Position numbers and translations under genes: made by a program. DNA of 64,000 nt from assembly GCA_025201765.1 (NCBI GenBank), contig MU623361.1, positions 186,001 through 250,000 of the forward strand, read 5' to 3'. The DNA is from Daldinia sp. FL1419. Taxonomy: Eukaryota > Ascomycota > Sordariomycetes > Xylariales > Hypoxylaceae. This document shows, piece by piece, positions 63,367-64,000 of the stretch (the stretch's first letter is position 1; each line of letters begins with the position of its first letter). The notes below the pieces were generated by a model, which ran no database searches, had not been told where the DNA came from, and saw only the letters and a program-made list of their open reading frames with translations.

Positions 63367-64000
63367 GGTTGCATATTCGTGGTGTGGTGAGGCTAGACTA
63401 CCTAACTAACTGGTTTATGAGCAATGACGAGTAATACCTACCTACCTACCTACATAGGTAGTCTTGGTAGCCTACGAAGATGTCTCGGGCGAGAATGACC
63501 AATGCTATGCTGTCTTATGTTTCCTTGCCCCTTTCTCTAGACGGCGCCGTCTTACTTTCTACCTTTTGAGAAGTTTTCAGGTGCGTTGCTGACCGCCTTG
63601 CCCACGGCCTAGACCGTCCGGCCCGTGTACCTTGTATATAAGGCTTGCTGGCTTGCTTGAGGAGGCCATCTTATCGATCATGGCGCATCTGCCCGAGCTT
63701 ATGGTTCGTCTATCTCGACGCCTACGGTTCGTAATTGGCACATCGATCGCTCGCCGGTGAGAGTAGTAAATGAGTAGTTTGATTACTTTTTATTGATTTA
63801 TCTAAACTCCCAACCGTTCCCAATTTTACGATTGCGTCCCTATCCTATTATGCGTTAATTACGACGTGTGCCCTTGCGCCTCGATATCTACGTGATAATA
63901 GGAAATTGTCGATAAAATCTTCTTTCCCTCCTTTCATCCCAGCCCGCGGACACGGACAGGGAGACGAAAGAGCGGTCAACAGTAAATGATAATTGCTCGG
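63367..64000. other. 3' flank of APC6 to the window end
   Basis: Holds the APC6 3' UTR. Contains TACCTACCTACCTACATAGGTAG (63436-63461), another member of the scattered palindromic motif. No further gene is recognised before the end. Confidence 0.6.

Overview
The window is nuclear DNA of a filamentous ascomycete (Pezizomycotina, most likely a Sordariomycete). This rests on short 54-160 bp introns with GT..CTAAC-like..AG signals, the gene families present (m-AAA protease, Bor1-type transporter, fungal homeobox factor, Cyk3, germinal-centre kinase, APC6), CT-rich and TACCTAGGTA-rich intergenic DNA, and an AT-rich island mutated in the way expected of repeat-induced point mutation (RIP). The class assignment is inference. 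No genus is claimed.

Layout. 1-2751: 3' part of a mitochondrial m-AAA protease gene (YTA12-like, + strand). 3783-5996: SLC4/Bor1-type anion transporter (+, 4 exons). 5997-14480: 8.5 kb without a convincing gene, lying between two convergent 3' ends and holding micro- and minisatellites. 14481-16771: homeobox transcription factor (-, 4 exons), with 12.2 kb of apparently gene-free DNA upstream. 28940-30826: RCO3/HXT-type sugar transporter (-), whose reading frame seems to need a 2-nt microexon. 34811-38621: cytokinesis protein Cyk3 with SH3 and transglutaminase-like domains (-). 40633-42748: Ste20/germinal-centre kinase (+), divergent from CYK3. 43640-44284: small secreted 8-Cys protein (-). 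46561-47525: membrane-anchored or secreted SGNH/GDSL hydrolase (-). 48.4-49.0 kb: decayed gene-like reading frames. 50445-61268: RIP-degraded AT-rich island. 61624-63366: anaphase-promoting complex subunit Cut9/Cdc16/APC6 (+).

The island resolves into nested transposons. The outer element has about 45-bp terminal inverted repeats and is flanked by a perfect 6-bp direct repeat. Inside it sits a complete Ty1/copia retrotransposon relic (two 216-bp LTRs, 5-bp target duplication) whose integrase, reverse transcriptase and RNase H can still be traced through the mutations.

Most genes are unrelated housekeeping or regulatory genes and form no pathway cluster. A loose theme is cell division and morphogenesis (Cyk3, the germinal-centre kinase, APC6). 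The main points for follow-up are the nested TIR element, the 2-nt microexon, the intact Cys-His-Asp triad in the Cyk3 transglutaminase fold, and the two unusually large gene-free intervals around the homeobox gene.
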